Shown: positions 1 to 9,913 of the stretch, in pieces
How positions within the stretch are numbered: the first letter of the stretch is position 1
How the letters are laid out: the number at the start of each line of letters is the position of its first letter
DNA from: Shewanella canadensis
GTDB lineage: Bacteria; Pseudomonadota; Gammaproteobacteria; Enterobacterales; Shewanellaceae
Direction of reading: 5' to 3'
NCBI RefSeq assembly: GCF_003966225.1
Contig: NZ_RXNU01000018.1
Coordinates: 1 to 64,000, forward strand
Length of the DNA stretch: 64,000 bases
Notes under the pieces: generated by a model
The model's database searches: none
The model's input: the letters and a program-made list of their open reading frames with translations, nothing else
What the model was told of the DNA's origin: nothing
Translations under genes and position numbers: made by a program

Positions 1-143
1 TACCAGAGCACTGCGAGTTAAACGAGCTGCATCCCTAAATAAGGAAATCTAGCATGATAGGCTAGACTATATAGTGAACGACAAAGTCGCTTGGCTTTTA
101 TTCCGTCAGGCTCCCTCGGTAATCACAAAGTAAAGCTTATGTC

Positions 144-745
144 GAAGAAATAAACACTCAAGTGTAGATGCGGCTGAGGACGTTGGTGGCATGGATGCCA
201 CCATCGAGCTTACATGGATGTACTGGTAGTGTGCCGAAGAAGTATCTGCACATTCAGCGAGCCGCAGGCTATAAATTAATTTGAAGCCATGCCATTCAAT
301 AACGAACTAAATACCCACTAAGTCAGAAGAATAAATGAAAGATATTTGAAACTTGTTATCGGACAAGTAAACAAGTTTTTGTCCACAAATGAGTTACAGA
401 TTACCCGCCACCCAAAGCAGAAGAGATAAACACTCAGGTGTGACCGTGACAAGGCCGTTCTATGGCATCCATGTCATCACGGCATTTGTGAATCCATTCA
501 CATCAGATGTCACGGCCGAGACGATAGGGAACCTTTCCGTTAATAGAGAGGGCGGCGTGTCACAGAAGTGCTCGCACTTTAGGTCGTTCATAGGCATCCT
601 GCCTTCACGACATTCGTATGTCCTATACAGCACCTGCTGCAAGCAAAAAACAGCAATGAAGCTATGGTATTTGGCTACTAAACCAAGTACAAACCCCGCC
701 CAATGAACCCACTTAAATCTATTTGAAACTTGCTAGCGGGCAAGT
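144..745. repeat. Two hairpin-rich intergenic repeat units
   Basis: Unit A (about 144-368) and unit B (about 420-745) share a 22-nt head (144-165 and 420-441, two differences) and a 26-nt tail (343-368 and 720-745, three differences). The tail forms a 6-bp hairpin in each copy: ACTTGT/ACAAGT at 351-368 and ACTTGC/GCAAGT at 728-745, a compensatory pair change. The interiors differ but both carry short hairpins, several centred on ATGGAT or ATCCAT: 185-202 and 211-222 in A, 487-502 and 609-622 in B. I read this as a dispersed non-coding repeat family. An open frame across unit B shows no protein-like features. Unit B ends four bases beyond the avtA stop, so its tail hairpin may also shape the avtA transcript end. 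Positions 1-143 hold nothing I can assign. Confidence 0.6.
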
Positions 746-748
746 CAA

Positions 749-1999
749 TTACCCTTGGGTATAAGCCTTAATCACCTCTTCGGCGATGATGGCGATTCCG
801 GCGCGCATCTTGGCTTCATCCTGCACATAGTTCATTCGCAGGCATTGGTGGGCATGAGTCCAATCCTCTTTCTGCCCAAAGAAGAAGTACTCTCCCGGTA
901 CAATTAATACGCCTCGGGCCTTTAATCTATCGTACAGCTCCATGGTGGTAATAGGTAACTCATCAAACCATAGCCAGAGGAACATCGCGCCTTCGGGTTT
1001 ATGGATCTTGAATCTGGTATCGGTGATCGATTGTTGCAGCAGGGATACGGCGAACTCAGCTCTCTCTTTATAGAAAGGCTTGATGACCGTTTCGCTCAGG
1101 CGCAGCAGGTCACCCGATTCAATCATATGCTTAGCAATTGCGGGGCCGAAACCGCCGGGGGCCAGGCTGATGATGCCATTAAGGTTCGTCAGTGCTTGAG
1201 TGGTCTCTTCATTGGCAATCACGATACCGCATCGTACGCCCGGCAGGCCAAGTTTGGACAGGCTCATACAGAGTATGGTGTTGCTGTTCCAGAAGGGGGT
1301 GACCTCTTCGAAGATGATATTCGGAAAGGGGGTACCGTAGGCGTTATCGATAATAAGCGGAATATCATTAGCCTGAGCTAATCTGTCTAATTCAGCGACC
1401 TCTGCGTCGGTCAGCACATTACCCGTGGGATTGGTCGGCCGGGAAACACAGATGGCTGCTACCGAGTCATCTACCTCTAACTGTTCAAAATCCACATGGT
1501 ATTTAAACATGCGGTTATCTAACTGCTCGATCTCCGGCCTATAGGAGACGAAGATATCATCATCTAAGCCCGCATCACTGTAGCCGATATACTCGGGTGC
1601 CAGAGGCAGGAGTATCTTCTTGTGACTGCCATCGAGCTGTTTTCCCGCCAGCAGGTTAAACAGATAGAAAAATGCACTCTGGCTGCCGTTGGTCAGGCTG
1701 ATATTTTTCTCGCTGATATCCCAGCCGTAGGTCTCACGCAATAGATCTGCTAAGGCCTTTAAGAAGGTGTTTTTACCCTGCGGACCGTCATAGTTCCCCA
1801 GTGCCGCGACCAGATCGCCATTTGCCAGCATCTCGCTGGTTGCCTGATGAAAATAATCCTGCATCGCCGGAATCGTTGCCGGATTGCCGCCGCCCAACAT
1901 GATGGCTCCCGGCGTGCGCAGCCCCTTGTTGAGATCATCCATCAAACGGTTGATACCGGAATAACGATTAAACTTTTCACCAAACTTAGAAAACTGCAT
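749..1999 (-). CDS. avtA: Valine-pyruvate aminotransferase AvtA
   Basis: This is a cytoplasmic PLP-dependent fold-type I aminotransferase that exchanges amino groups between valine/2-oxoisovalerate and alanine/pyruvate. The 416 residues match the E. coli AvtA length, and the N-terminal half is recognisably AvtA (FSKFGEKFNRYSGINRLM, then GGGNPATIPAM). The substrate/cofactor stretch SRPTNPTGN and the PLP-lysine motif SLSKLGLPG are both present, as is the C-terminal LRMNYV arginine segment. The gene is monocistronic on the minus strand. Its 3' end abuts a repeat-unit hairpin at 728-745. Nothing suggests damage. Confidence 0.93.
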   Translation of the reverse strand: MQFSKFGEKFNRYSGINRLMDDLNKGLRTPGAIMLGGGNPATIPAMQDYFHQATSEMLANGDLVAALGNYDGPQGKNTFLKALADLLRETYGWDISEKNISLTNGSQSAFFYLFNLLAGKQLDGSHKKILLPLAPEYIGYSDAGLDDDIFVSYRPEIEQLDNRMFKYHVDFEQLEVDDSVAAICVSRPTNPTGNVLTDAEVAELDRLAQANDIPLIIDNAYGTPFPNIIFEEVTPFWNSNTILCMSLSKLGLPGVRCGIVIANEETTQALTNLNGIISLAPGGFGPAIAKHMIESGDLLRLSETVIKPFYKERAEFAVSLLQQSITDTRFKIHKPEGAMFLWLWFDELPITTMELYDRLKARGVLIVPGEYFFFGQKEDWTHAHQCLRMNYVQDEAKMRAGIAIIAEEVIKAYTQG

Positions 2000-2315
2000 G
2001 ACACCTACACTTGAAAATACCGAAATGGCTTAAGAATGCCTGTAGTATCAATATTCAGCGAGAAACGCACTCATTATTTCAATTATTAGTGACTAATATG
2101 GATTTCATCAAAGTTTTGGCAAAAAATAGCGAACTATTAGCTCGTTTGTTTAATCGGGCCTGGTAAGAGATTAGGGGCTTAAAATGAGGGGCGGGCATGA
2201 CATATGTGGATTTGTTGAGGTCGGATAGGGTTATTCTTTCTGAGAATAGGGTCGATACTTGTTCGGTTCGGTTCGGTGAGTAAAGTGTTAGGGGCAGATA
2301 GCCGCAACGCTTGGG
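2000..2315. other. Intergenic region between avtA and the MgtC-like gene
   Basis: This gap holds the avtA promoter region and the 3' end of the MgtC/DUF4010 transcript. A small hairpin (TATTCT/AGAATA, about 2232-2248) and a short triple direct repeat of GTTCG (2261-2275) are visible. I see no coding potential and no convincing operator. Confidence 0.4.
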
Positions 2316-3572
2316 TCACAGCAACCATATTGTCAACAGGCCAATCGTTGCAGTCAGCGCCAAAGGCAGCATTACCCAGCGTATCATCCCAGCGCCTCCG
2401 ACAAACACTGCCAGACAGCCTTTGAATAGGGTATTGGAAATACTCGCTAACACGATACCAAGCACCGCCATATTTGGTGAGATATCTTCGCCGGCCATTC
2501 TGGAGAGAGTCAGGTTAATGGCATCGACATCGGCGACACCCGACACCAGTGCTATCAAGAACACGCCGGATTCCCCTAACCATTCCACAATCGCCCGACC
2601 AACCAGTGCCACCGTGACTAACAGAAGCCCGAATAACATGGCCGATGCCAGTTTCAGCGGGTTTTTTGGTTGCACATCATCCAGTACCAGTTGATTGCCA
2701 TTGTGACGATATATCAGTGCCGCACAGCCGAAGGCGACTGCGAGCATCAATATCAGGGGCATGAAAAGCGCATCCACTAACGCCGGTTTAATTAACGCCA
2801 CGACCAATATCATGCGCGGAAACATCACACCGCAGGCCACAAGAACGCCTACCGAACAAAGCTGTTGCAGGGAGGGGTGATCGCGGGAGAGGCGTGATAG
2901 CTGCAGTGTCAGCGCTGTCGATGAAAGCAAGCCTCCGGCAAAACCTGTCATCAAGATGCCTCGCTGAGCCCCCAACATGCGGATCATAAAATATCCGACG
3001 AAGGATATCAGTGCGATCAGTACCACCATTAACCAGGTTTCATAGGGATTGATCGCTTGCCAGGGACCATAGCCTTGGTCAGGCAATACGGGTAACAGCA
3101 CCACGGAGATGATAAGCAGGTTGAGTCCGGCGTTCAGCTCGGCTTGTGACAGTTGCATCAGCAACTTGTGCAGGAAATGTTTCGAGCGCAGCAGCAAGGT
3201 GGTGACTACCCCGCAAACCGCTGCGATAACGATCTGATCCAGCCCGGCCAGCGCACCGAGCAGAAAGGTTATCACCATGGCCATATTGCTGGTCATGCCA
3301 ATATCCGAAGTCTCGCGGCTGCTGATCAGGTAAGCGGCGACTGCCATTGCCGTAATGCAAGCAAAGGCCACGGCGAGGATGAGGGCCCCAAGTTGAGATG
3401 TCAGCAAACCGGTGATACCGCCGAGAAGGCCAATAAGGCCAAAGGTTCGCAGTCCCGCCACACGTTTACCTTCGGCAATATTGCGGTTACTCCAACCGCG
3501 CTCTACCCCCACCAGTAGTCCGATGGCCAGTGCAGAACCCAATAATAACAGTTGATAGATACTGGTCTCCAT
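2316..3572 (-). CDS. MgtC/SapB-type membrane protein with DUF4010 domain
   Basis: This is a polytopic inner-membrane protein of 418 residues. The N-terminal part (about 1-135) has the MgtC/SapB pattern, with LLLGSALAIGLLVGVERGW followed by a glycine-rich LRTFGLIGLLGG segment. The rest (about 160-415) is a DUF4010-type block of hydrophobic helices, including GILMTGFAGGLLSSTALT and SGVADVDAINL. The family fusion is known, but its transport or regulatory role is not established. It is transcribed away from sbcD and has no obvious operon partner. Confidence 0.8.
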   Translation of the reverse strand: METSIYQLLLLGSALAIGLLVGVERGWSNRNIAEGKRVAGLRTFGLIGLLGGITGLLTSQLGALILAVAFACITAMAVAAYLISSRETSDIGMTSNMAMVITFLLGALAGLDQIVIAAVCGVVTTLLLRSKHFLHKLLMQLSQAELNAGLNLLIISVVLLPVLPDQGYGPWQAINPYETWLMVVLIALISFVGYFMIRMLGAQRGILMTGFAGGLLSSTALTLQLSRLSRDHPSLQQLCSVGVLVACGVMFPRMILVVALIKPALVDALFMPLILMLAVAFGCAALIYRHNGNQLVLDDVQPKNPLKLASAMLFGLLLVTVALVGRAIVEWLGESGVFLIALVSGVADVDAINLTLSRMAGEDISPNMAVLGIVLASISNTLFKGCLAVFVGGAGMIRWVMLPLALTATIGLLTIWLL

Positions 3573-3878
3573 CTTCCCTTCCGCAGTCTTTAAATAAGGT
3601 ATTGCTGCCTATTGTTAATAGTAGAACAAACAGGGGTTCAGGGCGGGTTACTGCTGAAAATTATGACAAAAACCCCTTTTTATGTTTATCGATTGAGCAG
3701 AGGCAGAAGTTAAGTGAGAACTATCTGGCACTCACGCTAAGCTACCTCTTAGTGTGTACTACTTTAACCCGGGAGCGGGAACTTGAAGGGTGGACGCTAA
3801 ACATTGCCTATTGGGTTAACTTTTCTTACTATAGCGACACTAAAATACTCCGTATTTCCGCTGTTTTACGAGACATTA
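3573..3878. other. Divergent promoter region between the MgtC-like gene and sbcD
   Basis: These 306 bases separate two outward-facing genes and should hold both promoters. The plus-strand frame stays open upstream of sbcD, but the sequence before the MKFIHTSDWHIG start does not resemble SbcD, so I treat it as non-coding. No clear operator or hairpin was found. Confidence 0.4.
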
Positions 3879-5024
3879 ATGAAATTTATCCACACTTCCG
3901 ATTGGCACATTGGCCGCCAGCTTCATAATCAAAGCTTAATCGATGACCAGCGCCATATATTGGTTCAAATACTTGCGCTTGCCGAAGAGCATGAGGTCGA
4001 TGCCGTGATTATTGCCGGTGATATTTACGACCGCTCCATCCCGCCAGCCAATGCCGTTGCCTTGCTCGATGATGTGGTCAATCGTCTGGTCAATGAGATG
4101 AAGCTCCCTGTGATTATGATTGCGGGAAACCACGATGGTCATGAGCGACTTGGTTTCGCTTCTCGGCAGATGTCTGACAGCGGCTTGCATATTATCGGTC
4201 CGCTACATAAAGAACTGTTGCCGATAACCCTGAAGGGAAAGTCCGGCAGCGCGGTGTTTTATGGCTTGCCCTACGCCGATCCCGCAACGGTTCGTCATGT
4301 GTTTGACTGTGAGGTCAGCAGCCATGAACAGGCCATGGGGGTATTGCTGGAACAGGTCCATGAACATGACAGTCAAGGTCTTCCAAAGGTCGTGATTGGT
4401 CACTGTTTTCTCGATGGTGGTAGCGAATCTGAGTCGGAGCGACCACTGAGTATCGGTGGGGCAGATAAAATATCGCCAACACTGTTCACCCCGTTTAATT
4501 ATACCGCTCTTGGTCATCTTCATGGTCCGCAGTACAAAGGGGAGGAGCAGGTTAGATATTCAGGCTCCATCCTGAAGTACTCATTTAGTGAGCAGCACCA
4601 GAAAAAGTCGGTCACTTTAGTCGATTTCGACAGCCAGGGTAAGGCGCAGATAGAGCTACTGCCTCTGGCAGCTAAACGCGATGTCCGGATTGTCGAAGGC
4701 GAGTTATCTGCCTTGTTAGAGGCAGGCAAGACAGATCCCAATCGAGATGACTACCTGATGGTCAGATTATTAGATAAGCATGCAATCTTAGATGCTATGG
4801 GCAAGTTACGCTCGGTTTACCCTAACGTGTTACATCTGGAGCGAACCGGATTGATGAGTGATAACGGTCAGCTGGAGATCCGCCGGGATCATATCAAGAA
4901 GGGGGAGCTGGATATGTTTACTGAGTTCTTCTCTCAGGTATCGGGCGAGTCTATGAATGAAGCGCAGCAGCAAGCCATGGTACAGGCTATCGATGAACTG
5001 CATAAGGGAGAACAATCGTCATGA
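3879..5024 (+). CDS. sbcD: Exonuclease SbcD (Mre11-type subunit)
   Basis: This is the metallophosphoesterase subunit of the SbcCD nuclease, which cuts DNA hairpins and processes double-strand ends. The start is placed at MKFIHTSDWHIG, the conserved family N-terminus. The frame stays open 75 bases upstream, but that extension is not conserved. Metal-binding phosphoesterase motifs appear in order: SDWHIG, GDIYDRS, AGNHDG, GHCFLDGG and LGHLHGPQ. The protein has 381 residues, close to E. coli SbcD (400). Its stop overlaps the sbcC start (ATGA), so the two subunits are translationally coupled. Confidence 0.95.
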   Translation: MKFIHTSDWHIGRQLHNQSLIDDQRHILVQILALAEEHEVDAVIIAGDIYDRSIPPANAVALLDDVVNRLVNEMKLPVIMIAGNHDGHERLGFASRQMSDSGLHIIGPLHKELLPITLKGKSGSAVFYGLPYADPATVRHVFDCEVSSHEQAMGVLLEQVHEHDSQGLPKVVIGHCFLDGGSESESERPLSIGGADKISPTLFTPFNYTALGHLHGPQYKGEEQVRYSGSILKYSFSEQHQKKSVTLVDFDSQGKAQIELLPLAAKRDVRIVEGELSALLEAGKTDPNRDDYLMVRLLDKHAILDAMGKLRSVYPNVLHLERTGLMSDNGQLEIRRDHIKKGELDMFTEFFSQVSGESMNEAQQQAMVQAIDELHKGEQSS

Positions 5025-8000
5025 GACCACTTTCACTCTCAATGTCGGCCTTTGGCCCCTTTGCCTCGACCCAAGTCACCGATTTTTCGGCGCTGGGCAG
5101 CAATCCGCTTTTTTTAATCAACGGACCTACCGGCGCGGGTAAAACCACGATCCTCGATGCCATCTGTTTTGCGTTATATGGCAAGACCACCGGCGATGAG
5201 CGCGAAGGCAGCCAGATGCGCTGTGATTTATCCGTCGATACTCTGTTGACTGAGGTTACCTTTAGTTTTGCGCTGGGTGAGAAGCAATACAGAATAAGAC
5301 GCGTACCGGAGCAGCAGCGAGCCAAGAAAAGTGGCGATGGTTACACGGTACAAAAGCCGGAGGCTCAGCTGTATCGAGTCGATAGCGATGGCAGTGAGCA
5401 TCTGCTCGTTGCCAGCAAGGTATCCGAGGCAACGGCCGAGATAGAGCAACTGACCGGACTCGATGCCGACCAATTTCGTCAGGTGATGGTATTGCCTCAG
5501 GGTAAGTTTCGTGAACTCTTGATGGCGGACTCGAAAGACAGAGAGAAGATCTTCAGTCAGCTATTTCAGACTCAGATTTATCGCAAGATTGAAGACAAAT
5601 TAAAACTGCAAGCGTCAAAGATACGCAATGATGTGAGAGATCATCGCAATAAGCGTGATGGCATGCTGCACAGCGTTTCACTGGACTCAGATGAGGCCTT
5701 GAATGCCGAACTTGCTGAGGTTACGCTAAGACTAGCGGCAGCCCTGGAGAGTAAAGAGAAGGCGACATCGGCACTGATTGAGATCAATAAACAACTTGAT
5801 TCAGCCAAGCTGTTACTCAATGATTTTGACTCTCAGGATAAGCTGAAACAGACGGCCGAATTATTAACTAAGCAAAAGAGTGCGTTCGATTTACGTCAAT
5901 CTCGATTAGAAAATGGGCAAAAAGCGTTGCAGCTAAAACCTGTTTTAGATGTGCTGGTGGCACGTGAGTCAGAAGTGGCTCAGGCGCAAGCTGGTATTAC
6001 CCAAGCTCAGTTTGCCAAGCAACAGACTGAACAGGCGCTCACTATCAGCCAGGCAAAGTTTGACACCTTGGCCGAGCTGGAGCAGAAATTAAAGCAGGCC
6101 CAGAGTGATGAGCAGCACTTAAATTCGCTAGTCCCGCAGCTTCAGGGACTCGATAGTTTACAAAAAGAGCTGCACACGGCAACTAACGAGCTTACTCAAG
6201 CTAAAGAAAAGGGCATTAAGGCTAAAGCCTCCTTAGATGGATTGTTATCAGATAAGAAAGCCGCCGAGCAACAAGTTCCTCAGTTAGAGCTCGTGGCCGG
6301 TGAGCAGGTTAGTGCCCAGCAAGCACTTACGGCGCAAAGTGAGTTGATTGAACGTTATAAACTGTGGCAAACAGCCAGCTGTAATGCGGATATCACCGAG
6401 CGGGCGTTGAAGCAGGCAAAAGATAAAGGTCAACAGTTACGCCTCAGTTTTACAGAGAGTCAAACCTATCATCGACAATTACAGTTAGTTTGGCATCGAG
6501 GACAGGCCGCGAGTTTGGCTTTGCAGCTAAATCCTGGCGAGCCTTGCCCCGTGTGCGGTAGTGCTGAGCACCCGCATCCTGCACAAAGTGAGCAGGCTCT
6601 TCCCACTGAGGAGGAGCTACAAGGCGCGCTACGCAATGAAGAGCTGGCAAATGAAGCATTAAACCAAGCCAGAGCCGAGTATTCAGGTTTAAATACTAAG
6701 CATCAAGAGCAGCTAAAGCATTTAAGTGAACACCAGCAAAAGATCGGTGATAGTGCCTTACAACCCCTTGAAGAGTTGCAATCTCATTTTCAGCGACTAC
6801 AACAACAGGTCAATCAAGCCAATACCGCCGCACAGCAATTGACTCAGTTAAGAGGCCAACTACAGACTTGGCAGGCAAAAGAGCAGGAACTTCGCTCCTC
6901 TCTTGATGCTGAGCGTGAACTCTATCAAGGCGTACAGACTCGCGTGGCCTCCCTTCAAGGTCAGCTTGATCAGGCATTAGCGGCAATACCCGATCAATAT
7001 CGTAGTTTAGACGCGCTGAATACCGCGATAAATCAAGCGCAGGTCTTGCTTAACGGTTTACAGCAAACGATAGATGGGATCCGTCAGGCTCACACTCAAG
7101 CGCGTGAGCAAGATGCCGCTCAAACAGAAGCATTGGCGGCGGCTCAGTCGAATTCAATCCGAGCAACGCAGAAAAGTGATGAGGCTCAAGTCGATCTCAA
7201 TGGGCAATTGGCCGCTTCTGGTTTCGAGAATAAGCAGGCGTTAACACAGGCGCTGTTATCGAGTGAAGCGTTAAAGCAGATCGCCGATGAGATTGCCAAA
7301 TATCGGCAGGATTGCATCGCGAACCAGACGACATTAGCACAATTGACGGAGAAGTTAGCCGAGCAAGTTAAACCTCAATTAGCCGAATTTGAGGGGCGTG
7401 TAGCAAGTACTCAGACTGAGCAACAAGAGGCTGAACATAGCTGGCAGACATTGCAGGGCCGAGTGACGCAATTGACTCAGACTCAAAAGCAGTTACATGA
7501 GGCTGACAATCAAGCCAAGAAGCTGGAGGAGGAGTATGCCGTTATCGGCACCTTAGCCGATGTGGCCAATGGCAATACCGGCAACAAGATAAGCCTGCAG
7601 CGTTTCGTTCTCAGTGTGCTACTCGATGATGTCTTGCTTGAAGCGAGCCACCGCCTTCAGCTGATGAGCAAGGGGCGTTATCGATTACTGCGTAAAGAGG
7701 ACAGGGCTAAGGGGAATAAAGCGTCAGGGCTGGAACTCGAGGTCGAAGATGCCTATACCTCCAAGGTGCGTCCCGTCGCGACCCTCAGTGGTGGTGAAAG
7801 CTTTATGGCAGCCCTATCGATGGCACTGGGCTTATCGGATGTAGTACAGGCCTACGCGGGGGGCATTAAGCTCGATACCCTGTTTATCGATGAAGGATTT
7901 GGTAGTCTGGATCAAGACTCACTGGACTTAGCCATTCGTACCTTGATGGATCTGCAATCCACCGGACGCATGATCGGGGTCATCTCCCATGTCTCAGAGA

Positions 8001-8077
8001 TGAAAGAGCAGATAGGTACCCGTGTCGATATCATTAAGTCATCAATGGGCAGTGAGACTAGATTGGTCTTGCCGTAA
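5021..8077 (+). CDS. sbcC: Exonuclease SbcC (Rad50-type ATPase)
   Basis: This is the SMC-like ATPase partner of SbcD. Walker A (GPTGAGKTT, residues 35-43) lies in the N-terminal lobe. It is followed by long glutamine/glutamate-rich coiled coils and a zinc hook CPVC at residues 509-512 near the middle. The C-terminal lobe has the ABC signature LSGGESF and the Walker B stretch LFIDEGFGSLD. At 1018 residues it is close to E. coli SbcC (1048). The gene overlaps sbcD by 4 bases in a two-gene operon. The large helical middle is compositionally biased but uninterrupted. Confidence 0.95.
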   Translation: MRPLSLSMSAFGPFASTQVTDFSALGSNPLFLINGPTGAGKTTILDAICFALYGKTTGDEREGSQMRCDLSVDTLLTEVTFSFALGEKQYRIRRVPEQQRAKKSGDGYTVQKPEAQLYRVDSDGSEHLLVASKVSEATAEIEQLTGLDADQFRQVMVLPQGKFRELLMADSKDREKIFSQLFQTQIYRKIEDKLKLQASKIRNDVRDHRNKRDGMLHSVSLDSDEALNAELAEVTLRLAAALESKEKATSALIEINKQLDSAKLLLNDFDSQDKLKQTAELLTKQKSAFDLRQSRLENGQKALQLKPVLDVLVARESEVAQAQAGITQAQFAKQQTEQALTISQAKFDTLAELEQKLKQAQSDEQHLNSLVPQLQGLDSLQKELHTATNELTQAKEKGIKAKASLDGLLSDKKAAEQQVPQLELVAGEQVSAQQALTAQSELIERYKLWQTASCNADITERALKQAKDKGQQLRLSFTESQTYHRQLQLVWHRGQAASLALQLNPGEPCPVCGSAEHPHPAQSEQALPTEEELQGALRNEELANEALNQARAEYSGLNTKHQEQLKHLSEHQQKIGDSALQPLEELQSHFQRLQQQVNQANTAAQQLTQLRGQLQTWQAKEQELRSSLDAERELYQGVQTRVASLQGQLDQALAAIPDQYRSLDALNTAINQAQVLLNGLQQTIDGIRQAHTQAREQDAAQTEALAAAQSNSIRATQKSDEAQVDLNGQLAASGFENKQALTQALLSSEALKQIADEIAKYRQDCIANQTTLAQLTEKLAEQVKPQLAEFEGRVASTQTEQQEAEHSWQTLQGRVTQLTQTQKQLHEADNQAKKLEEEYAVIGTLADVANGNTGNKISLQRFVLSVLLDDVLLEASHRLQLMSKGRYRLLRKEDRAKGNKASGLELEVEDAYTSKVRPVATLSGGESFMAALSMALGLSDVVQAYAGGIKLDTLFIDEGFGSLDQDSLDLAIRTLMDLQSTGRMIGVISHVSEMKEQIGTRVDIIKSSMGSETRLVLP

Positions 8078-8395
8078 TGCGCAGGTAGATCCGATGATTG
8101 ATAGCTAATCCAGAAGCTAACCTCATTTGCAATCTTATTTTCTACTCTTGTGACATTAAGAATAATTATTCTTAATGTCACTCATATATTCACATCTCCT
8201 GTTTGTAGTTCCACTTTTTTTTGGTATAAATATGCTAGTTTTCTTACCGCGACAGGTAAGAACACCAATTTTAAAATACTGCATCAAAGCGATAACAGGC
8301 CCTTAGCCATAGTCTCCATAAGTAGACTCGATTTATGACGCTTTGATAGCAGTTTCTTAAATAAGACAATAAAAGTCATACAAAAGAATAATAAT
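8078..8395. other. Intergenic region between sbcC and the M23 peptidase gene
   Basis: Besides the perfect palindrome at 8150-8181, this gap holds a CTTACC/GGTAAG inverted repeat near 8244-8261. It also holds a wider 9-bp inverted repeat, ATCAAAGCG near 8282 and CGCTTTGAT near 8338. Short frames reading out of both sides of the palindrome share the same first 11 residues only because the DNA is self-complementary, so they are not genes. Confidence 0.5.
8150..8181. promoter_or_regulatory. Perfect 32-bp palindrome
   Basis: Positions 8150-8165 are the exact reverse complement of 8166-8181, with no loop and AT-rich centre AGAATAATTATTCT. It lies 73 bases after sbcC and about 215 bases before the next gene. 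It lacks a following T-run, so it is a poor intrinsic terminator. The centre faintly resembles a Fur-type AATNATT pattern but does not match the consensus well. An operator or a cruciform-forming end-of-operon element are both possible. Confidence 0.6.
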
Positions 8396-9718
8396 GTGAA
8401 GATGGGGCCAAGTTTGCAAACAGGTAAATTTTCTTTTTTAAAAATGTCTCAGATAAATACTCAGGTGCTCTCGTTTCTACAAGAGTCGAGCATCCATAAA
8501 AAAGTATTATTAGGTGCGGGTCTGCTTATCGGTGCGGCCCTATTGTGGCCAAAAAATCATCAGGTGTTGCCTCAGCGTATCCCTATCGACTTAGATATCG
8601 ATGCACTGGTTAGTCAGATAAGTTCCACTGCAACCACTGCTGCAGTGTCAGTTGTAAAACCTGGTTTTGATAAGCGTATTATCAGCGGCGATACCTTAAG
8701 TGGACTATTTGTTCAGGCCGGTGTCGATCAGCAAACCATGTACCGGGTCTTAGAGGCCGACTTGAACATTCTGGCGCTCGATACGCTTAAGCCGGGGAAC
8801 AAGATAAAGTTCTGGCTGGATGATAAGGGAGAGCTTGAGAAGCTCAAGCTATACTTTTCGGCTGCCAGGCAGGTGGTCTTCAGCCGTTTCGATGATGGCT
8901 CCTATAATGTCGAAGAGATCAATATTGAGGGTATTTGGCAGAATCGTGCCGTAACGGGCGATATCCAGGGGTCATTTTATCTGTCGGCTAAGCGAATGGG
9001 GTTAGATTCAGGCGAGATCCAGCGAATAGAGTCTTTGTTGAAGGAAAAATTAAATTTTGCCCGGGATCTGAGGGCGGGTGACAGTTTTTCTGTACTGATG
9101 AGCGATCAATATATCGATGGATCAGTGACAGGCGCAAGCGATATTTTGGGGGTCAGCATTCAGCGTGGCCGAAGTCATATTAATGCCTATCAAAACAGTG
9201 ATGGTAACTTCTATGATGAAAAAGGGCAGAGTCTAGCGCGGGCTTTTCAGCGTATTCCCCTTCAAAGAAATTATCGTATCAGTTCGAACTTCAATCCTCA
9301 TCGTCACCACCCGGTAACGGGGCGCACCTCTCCTCATAATGGTACCGACTTTGCCACGCCAATTGGCACTAAGGTTATCGCGCCGGGTGACGGTATCGTC
9401 TCTTTGGTGACCGACCATAGGTTTGCGGGTAAGTATGTGGTGATAGAACACGGCAATAAATACCGCACACGTTACTTGCATCTCTCTAAGGCATTAGTGC
9501 ATAAGGGACAGAGGGTCTCCCGTGGCCAGGTTATCGCATTATCCGGCAATACCGGCCGTATTACCGGGCCGCACCTTCATTATGAGTTTCATGTAAATGG
9601 CAGACCGGTCAACCCGATGAAGGCTAATATCCCAATGGCGAGTCAGCTGTCACGTAAGCAGATGAACTCTTTCGAGCAACTGGTACAGGTTCGTCAAATG
9701 ATGATGGGCCAGAGTTAA
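8396..9718 (+). CDS. M23 family peptidoglycan metallopeptidase (MepM-like)
   Basis: This is a membrane-anchored, periplasm-facing peptidoglycan endopeptidase. A single transmembrane helix (about residues 38-53, VLLGAGLLIGAALLW) follows a short cytoplasmic N-terminus. A LysM/OapA-like region begins near ISGDTLSGLFVQAG. The C-terminal LytM domain has zinc-site motifs HNGTDFATPIG and HLHYEF, so it looks catalytically complete. Overall layout resembles E. coli MepM (440 residues, the same length). The start is uncertain: GTG 8396 gives 440 residues, while ATG 8402 and ATG 8444 are in frame and none has a strong ribosome site. A clear terminator follows. Confidence 0.88.
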   Translation: MKMGPSLQTGKFSFLKMSQINTQVLSFLQESSIHKKVLLGAGLLIGAALLWPKNHQVLPQRIPIDLDIDALVSQISSTATTAAVSVVKPGFDKRIISGDTLSGLFVQAGVDQQTMYRVLEADLNILALDTLKPGNKIKFWLDDKGELEKLKLYFSAARQVVFSRFDDGSYNVEEINIEGIWQNRAVTGDIQGSFYLSAKRMGLDSGEIQRIESLLKEKLNFARDLRAGDSFSVLMSDQYIDGSVTGASDILGVSIQRGRSHINAYQNSDGNFYDEKGQSLARAFQRIPLQRNYRISSNFNPHRHHPVTGRTSPHNGTDFATPIGTKVIAPGDGIVSLVTDHRFAGKYVVIEHGNKYRTRYLHLSKALVHKGQRVSRGQVIALSGNTGRITGPHLHYEFHVNGRPVNPMKANIPMASQLSRKQMNSFEQLVQVRQMMMGQS

Positions 9719-9745
9719 CCATTTAAGTTCATTGAAATGTCCAAT

Positions 9746-9773
9746 ACGCCAGCCTTGTTGCTGGCGTTTTTAT
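9746..9773 (+). terminator. Intrinsic terminator after the M23 peptidase gene
   Basis: Stem ACGCCAGC/GCTGGCGT (9746-9753 and 9760-9767) with loop CTTGTT, followed by a T-rich tail. Confidence 0.85.
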
Positions 9774-9913
9774 CTCCGCTATCTCTATCAACCTCTTTCT
9801 ATGATTGCAGCTTTTTTATTCGGCAAATTCGCTCACCTAGTATAATTAAATAACAGCGTCACTGTGTTCAGTTTTGGCTGGTTGTTGAGCTCGATTCGTT
9901 GCGCCGACATAAA

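Noticed and set aside
389..706. 105-codon plus-strand frame in repeat unit B
   Set aside because: It runs through hairpin-rich repeat DNA, has no ribosome site and no protein-like pattern.
8150..8338. Frames on both strands starting with the same 11 residues
   Set aside because: Artefact of the perfect palindrome; no further coding features.
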